From Streptomyces sp. TRM68416 (GTDB lineage: Bacteria > Actinomycetota > Actinomycetes > Streptomycetales > Streptomycetaceae), in the NCBI RefSeq assembly GCF_014596915.1, contig NZ_JACVWU010000002.1:310001-374000 (forward strand): a DNA stretch of 64,000 nucleotides, written 5' to 3'. Made by a program: the position numbers and the translations under genes. Below, piece after piece: positions 61,060 through 64,000 of this stretch (its first letter is position 1; each line of letters opens with the position of its first letter). Under the pieces are notes generated by a model that searched no databases, was not told where the DNA came from, and saw only the letters and a list, made by a program, of their open reading frames with translations.

Positions 61060-62298
61060 ATGCGCCTATCCAGACGAACTCTCCTGGCGGCAACCCCGGC
61101 CCTGACAGCGGCCACCACCACCTCCGCGGCGGCAGCCGAACAACAAGGCCGCCGCCTGCAAACGGGTTTCGAGCGCCTCCAGGCAACCGGCTACGCCCCG
61201 CTCAAGAACCAGCGCATCGGCATCGTCACCAACCCCACCGGCATCACCCGCACCGCCCGCCACATCGTCGACGTCATGCACGAGGACAGCAGGGTGGACC
61301 TACGGGCCGTCTTCGGCCCGGAGCACGGCTTCCGCGGCACCGCCCAGGCCGGCGGCTCCGAAGGCCGCTACGACGACCCGGCGACCGGACTCCCGGTCTA
61401 CGACACGTACCTCAAGAGCGGCCGGCCCCTCGCCGACATCTTCACCGCGTCCGGCGTCGACACGGTCGTCTTCGACATCCAGGACGTGGGCGCCCGCTTC
61501 TACACGTACATCTGGACGCTGTACGACTGCATGGAGGCGGCCCGGCTCGCGGGGAAACAGTTCGTCGTGCTCGACCGCCCGAACCCCATGACCGGCCGCT
61601 CCGCCGAAGGCCCGGTGCTGCACAAGGAGTTCGCCACGTTCGTCGGCCGGGAGCCGATCGCGCAGGCGCACGGGATGACGGTCGCGGAGCTGGCCCTGCT
61701 GTTCAACGGGGAGTTCCTCACCACGCCCGTCCCGCTGGACACCGTGACGATGACGGGCTGGCGGCGCACGCAGTTCTACGACGCCTCGGGGCTGCCGTGG
61801 GTGCCGCCGAGCCCGAACATGCCGACCCCCGACACCGCCCTCGTGTACGCGGGGACGTGTCTGTTCGAGGGGACGAACCTCTCGGAGGGCCGGGGCACCA
61901 CCCGCCCCTTCGAACTCCTCGGCGCGGAGGGCATCGACCGGCGCTGGGCCGCGGCCGCGAACGAACTGGGCCTGCCCGGCGTGCACTTCAGGGAGGCGTA
62001 CTTCACGCCCACCTTCTCCAAGTTCCAGGGCAGGACCATCGGCGGCGTCCAGCTCCACGTCCACGACCGAGCGGCCTACGACCCCGTACGCACCGGGATC
62101 GGCCTCCTGGTGACCGCCAGGGCGACCTTCCCCGGCTTCGCCTGGCGCTCGGACAACTGGATCGACAAGCTCACCGGTTCCACACAGGTCCGCACCGCGA
62201 TCGACGCGGGCGCGGACACCGACGAGGTGGTGGCCGGCTGGCGGGCCGAACTCGCGGCCTTCCGGCGCATTCGAAAGGAATACCTCCTCTACAGATGA
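61060..62298 (+). CDS. DUF1343 family protein, NamZ-like exo-beta-N-acetylmuramidase
   Basis: A 412-aa exported protein with a Tat-like signal (MRLSRRTLLAATPALTAATT). The DUF1343 fold has landmarks RIGIVTNPTGITR, AVFGPEHGFRGTAQAG, VVFDIQDVGARFYTYIWTL, VLDRPNPMTG and SEGRGTTRPFELLGAEGID. Family member NamZ removes terminal MurNAc from peptidoglycan fragments; that activity is inferred here. ATG 61060 has no visible ribosome site, so the mRNA may be leaderless. Confidence 0.88.
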   Translation: MRLSRRTLLAATPALTAATTTSAAAAEQQGRRLQTGFERLQATGYAPLKNQRIGIVTNPTGITRTARHIVDVMHEDSRVDLRAVFGPEHGFRGTAQAGGSEGRYDDPATGLPVYDTYLKSGRPLADIFTASGVDTVVFDIQDVGARFYTYIWTLYDCMEAARLAGKQFVVLDRPNPMTGRSAEGPVLHKEFATFVGREPIAQAHGMTVAELALLFNGEFLTTPVPLDTVTMTGWRRTQFYDASGLPWVPPSPNMPTPDTALVYAGTCLFEGTNLSEGRGTTRPFELLGAEGIDRRWAAAANELGLPGVHFREAYFTPTFSKFQGRTIGGVQLHVHDRAAYDPVRTGIGLLVTARATFPGFAWRSDNWIDKLTGSTQVRTAIDAGADTDEVVAGWRAELAAFRRIRKEYLLYR

Positions 62299-62379
62299 CT
62301 CGTGCCGTATGGCCAACTCTGCCCCGTGGCGGGACGATGCGACCCCATCGCACCGTCACGGGGGACGAGGAGAGCGGTC

Positions 62380-63702
62380 ATGACACGACCGGCAGTGAGC
62401 GTGAGTCCCTACTGGGAGCTGACCTTCGACGCGGACGGCGACCCCGAGGCGCGCGGGCGGGACCGGCTGCTCACCGGAGTCGGCCGGCGGGACGTGCGCG
62501 AGCTGCTGGTCTTCGCGCACGGCTGGAACAACGACCGCTCCGGGGCGACGAAGCTCTACGACGGCTTCTTCGCGCCGGTCCGTGAGCTCGCCCCGCGGGC
62601 CCGGGTCGGGTACGTGGGCGTGGTGTGGCCGTCGATGCGTTTCTCGGACGAGCCGATCCCCGACTTTCCGCGGGCCGCCGTGGCCCCGCTGCCGGCGCGC
62701 CCGGTGCTCGACAAGGACACCCGGCACGCGCTGCTGGAGACGTTCCCCGGGCGGGCCACCGTCGTCGAGCGGATCGCGCGGCTGCTGGAGCAGCAGCCGC
62801 GCGAGGAGGCGGAGTTGGAGGAGTTCGGGCGGCTGGTGCGGACCCTGGTGGAACTGGTACCGCCGGGCCCGCAGGCGCTGTTCGCGGCGGACACGCTGTC
62901 GGAGGGCGTGCCGCAGGACGGTCCTGCCATGCTCCACGGGCCGACCGCCGAGGCGTGCGAGGAGTTCGCGCGGGCCCTGGCGCGCCTCGAAGCGCCGGAC
63001 GGGGCCACGGGTCCTTCCTTCGCGCTGCCCAATCCCTGGCACGGGGCGCACGAACTGCTGCGGCAGGCCACGTACTTCGCGATGAAGCGGCGGGCCGGGA
63101 CGGTGGGCGAGCGCGGGCTCGGGCGGGTGATCGGACAGCTCGCGGCGGGGGCGCCGGGGGTGCGGGTGCATCTGGTCGGGCACAGTTTCGGCGGGCGGCT
63201 GGTGTCGTTCGCGCTGCGCGGGCTGCCCCGGGGGGTGCGTACGGTGAAGTCCCTGACGCTGCTCCAAGGGGCCTTCTCGCACTACGCGTTCGCGGCCCGG
63301 CTGCCGCACGACACGCGCGCGGGAGGGGTGCTCCAGGGGCAGCACAACCGGGTCGACGGTCCTGTGGTGTGCTGTTACTCCCGCCATGACCAGGCGCTGA
63401 GCACCATGTATCCGCTGGCCTCCCGGATGGCGGGCCACGACCGTGAGCTCGCCGGGCTGGATGTCGGCCGGGCGCTGAGCGCCAAGTGGGGGGCGATGGG
63501 CCACGACGGGGTGCAGGCGGTGCCCGGCACCCGGTCGCTGACGCTCGCGGAGGCGCTGCGCGGCCCGCTGCCCGCGTCGGGGTGCGTGAACGTGGACGCC
63601 GCGGCGGTGGTCCGGCGCGGCGGGCCGCCCGCCGGGGCGCACAGCGACATCGTGCACCGGGAGCTGGCGCAGTTGGTGCTGGCGGCGGGCCGCGTGGGCT
63701 GA
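62380..63702 (+). CDS. Alpha/beta-hydrolase-fold protein of unknown substrate
   Basis: A 440-aa cytosolic protein. An N-terminal strand-turn ELLVFAHGWNNDRSGATKLYD resembles the oxyanion region of alpha/beta hydrolases. The nucleophile elbow is VHLVGHSFGGRLVS (GHSFG). A late SDIVHRELAQLVL may hold the catalytic His. Between them lies a ~150-residue insert rich in Glu/Arg. ATG 62380 follows GAGGAGAG. It converges, 15 nt apart, with the acylase gene. Substrate unknown. Confidence 0.78.
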   Translation: MTRPAVSVSPYWELTFDADGDPEARGRDRLLTGVGRRDVRELLVFAHGWNNDRSGATKLYDGFFAPVRELAPRARVGYVGVVWPSMRFSDEPIPDFPRAAVAPLPARPVLDKDTRHALLETFPGRATVVERIARLLEQQPREEAELEEFGRLVRTLVELVPPGPQALFAADTLSEGVPQDGPAMLHGPTAEACEEFARALARLEAPDGATGPSFALPNPWHGAHELLRQATYFAMKRRAGTVGERGLGRVIGQLAAGAPGVRVHLVGHSFGGRLVSFALRGLPRGVRTVKSLTLLQGAFSHYAFAARLPHDTRAGGVLQGQHNRVDGPVVCCYSRHDQALSTMYPLASRMAGHDRELAGLDVGRALSAKWGAMGHDGVQAVPGTRSLTLAEALRGPLPASGCVNVDAAAVVRRGGPPAGAHSDIVHRELAQLVLAAGRVG

Positions 63703-63717
63703 CCCGCCGCCGTTGTG

Positions 63718-64000
63718 TCACCTGTGTGAGGTGAACTCCACGACCTGCTGGTAGGTCGGCCGGTTCTGCCAGCTGATCGTGGGGTGGGTGATGCCGCCGA
63801 GCGCACGCTGGACGATCGCGTCGGCACACCACTGGTTGCCCGCCGCGCACACGTCGTCGCCGGGGTAGACCTGGGCGGCGGTGCGGCCGGCCGCCTCCTT
63901 GAGGGTGCTGATCAGGGTGTCGCGGCAGGCGCTCAGGCTGCCGCCGCCGCAGTACGTGCGGGCGAGCGGTCCCTGCACCGACTCACCGAGCACGGCCCGC
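63718..64000 (-). CDS. Penicillin-acylase-family protein, C-terminus (window edge)
   Basis: The last ~93 codons of a gene running off the right edge. The segment with two cysteine pairs (TYCGGGSLSACRD, DVCAAGNQWCADAIV), then GGITHPTISWQNRPTYQQVV, resembles the C-terminus of secreted Streptomyces penicillin/acyl-homoserine-lactone acylases (Ntn hydrolases). The catalytic N-terminal Ser of the beta subunit is outside the window, so activity cannot be assessed. Confidence 0.75.
   Translation of the reverse strand, partial: RAVLGESVQGPLARTYCGGGSLSACRDTLISTLKEAAGRTAAQVYPGDDVCAAGNQWCADAIVQRALGGITHPTISWQNRPTYQQVVEFTSHR

Overview
The window is high-GC actinobacterial chromosome, almost certainly Streptomyces. 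It has strong G/C third-position bias, many GTG starts, an mshC mycothiol gene, chaplin genes, several Tat signals and no obvious TTA codon in the genes I read. The gene order metH, gylR-glpF-glpK-glpD, PAC2, mshC, SCO1664-like, DUF3090, chpC-chpH, gntR-gntK-gntP resembles what I recall of the S. coelicolor SCO1655-SCO1700 core region. That comparison is from memory; no search was run.

Layout: 1-2.9 kb holds two family-5 substrate-binding lipoproteins (the first cut by the window edge) and a HAD phosphatase. 3.1-6.6 kb is metH. 6.9-12.1 kb is the glycerol regulon: gylR, then glpF-glpK-glpD, with matching operators in front of both units. 12.3-14.1 kb has a FadR-type regulator and a PAC2 protein. 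14.1-17.9 kb looks accessory: a Tat-exported beta-propeller protein, a cytosolic subtilase, and a Gln-rich protein whose C-terminus resembles that of the subtilase. 17.9-24.7 kb is the mshC neighbourhood: mshC, a PI3/PI4-kinase-like protein, DUF3090, a histidine phosphatase, CorA, a ferritin-like protein and an F420-type luciferase-like oxidoreductase. 24.8-32.4 kb has an aldo/keto reductase, a degenerate RecD2-like protein, an acidic protein, DUF5703, chaplins ChpC and ChpH, and an M20 peptidase. A tRNA-Leu(GAG) follows.

32.9-38.2 kb is the most distinctive locus: a Pls-type, membrane-embedded, single-module NRPS (poly-amino-acid synthetase architecture) translationally overlapped by an M1 metallopeptidase. 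The hand-derived specificity code suggests a lysine-like basic substrate. 38.2-42.2 kb holds a YchJ-like protein, a methyltransferase and the gluconate regulon. 42.3-48.4 kb holds a secreted/membrane protein pair, a molybdopterin oxidoreductase with its cytochrome b partner, an amino-acid permease and a TPR-like protein.

48.8-53.9 kb is an AztABCD-type zinc import locus with a Zur-box-like palindrome lying across two divergent, apparently leaderless starts. 54.0-56.8 kb has NUDIX, two DUF202 proteins, a quinone-oxidoreductase-like enzyme and a His-rich protein. 56.9-60.9 kb is an acyl-CoA catabolic island: an APH-like kinase, an acyl-CoA dehydrogenase, a TetR regulator, a decayed acyl-CoA ligase and an SDR, with a shared operator motif. 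61-64 kb has a NamZ-like DUF1343 protein, an alpha/beta hydrolase and the C-terminus of a penicillin-acylase-like protein.

Genes are tightly packed. Most transcription units end in perfect GC-rich hairpins, often bidirectional. A ~100-bp intergenic repeat occurs three times, in two orientations. I saw no CRISPR array, IS element or rRNA.
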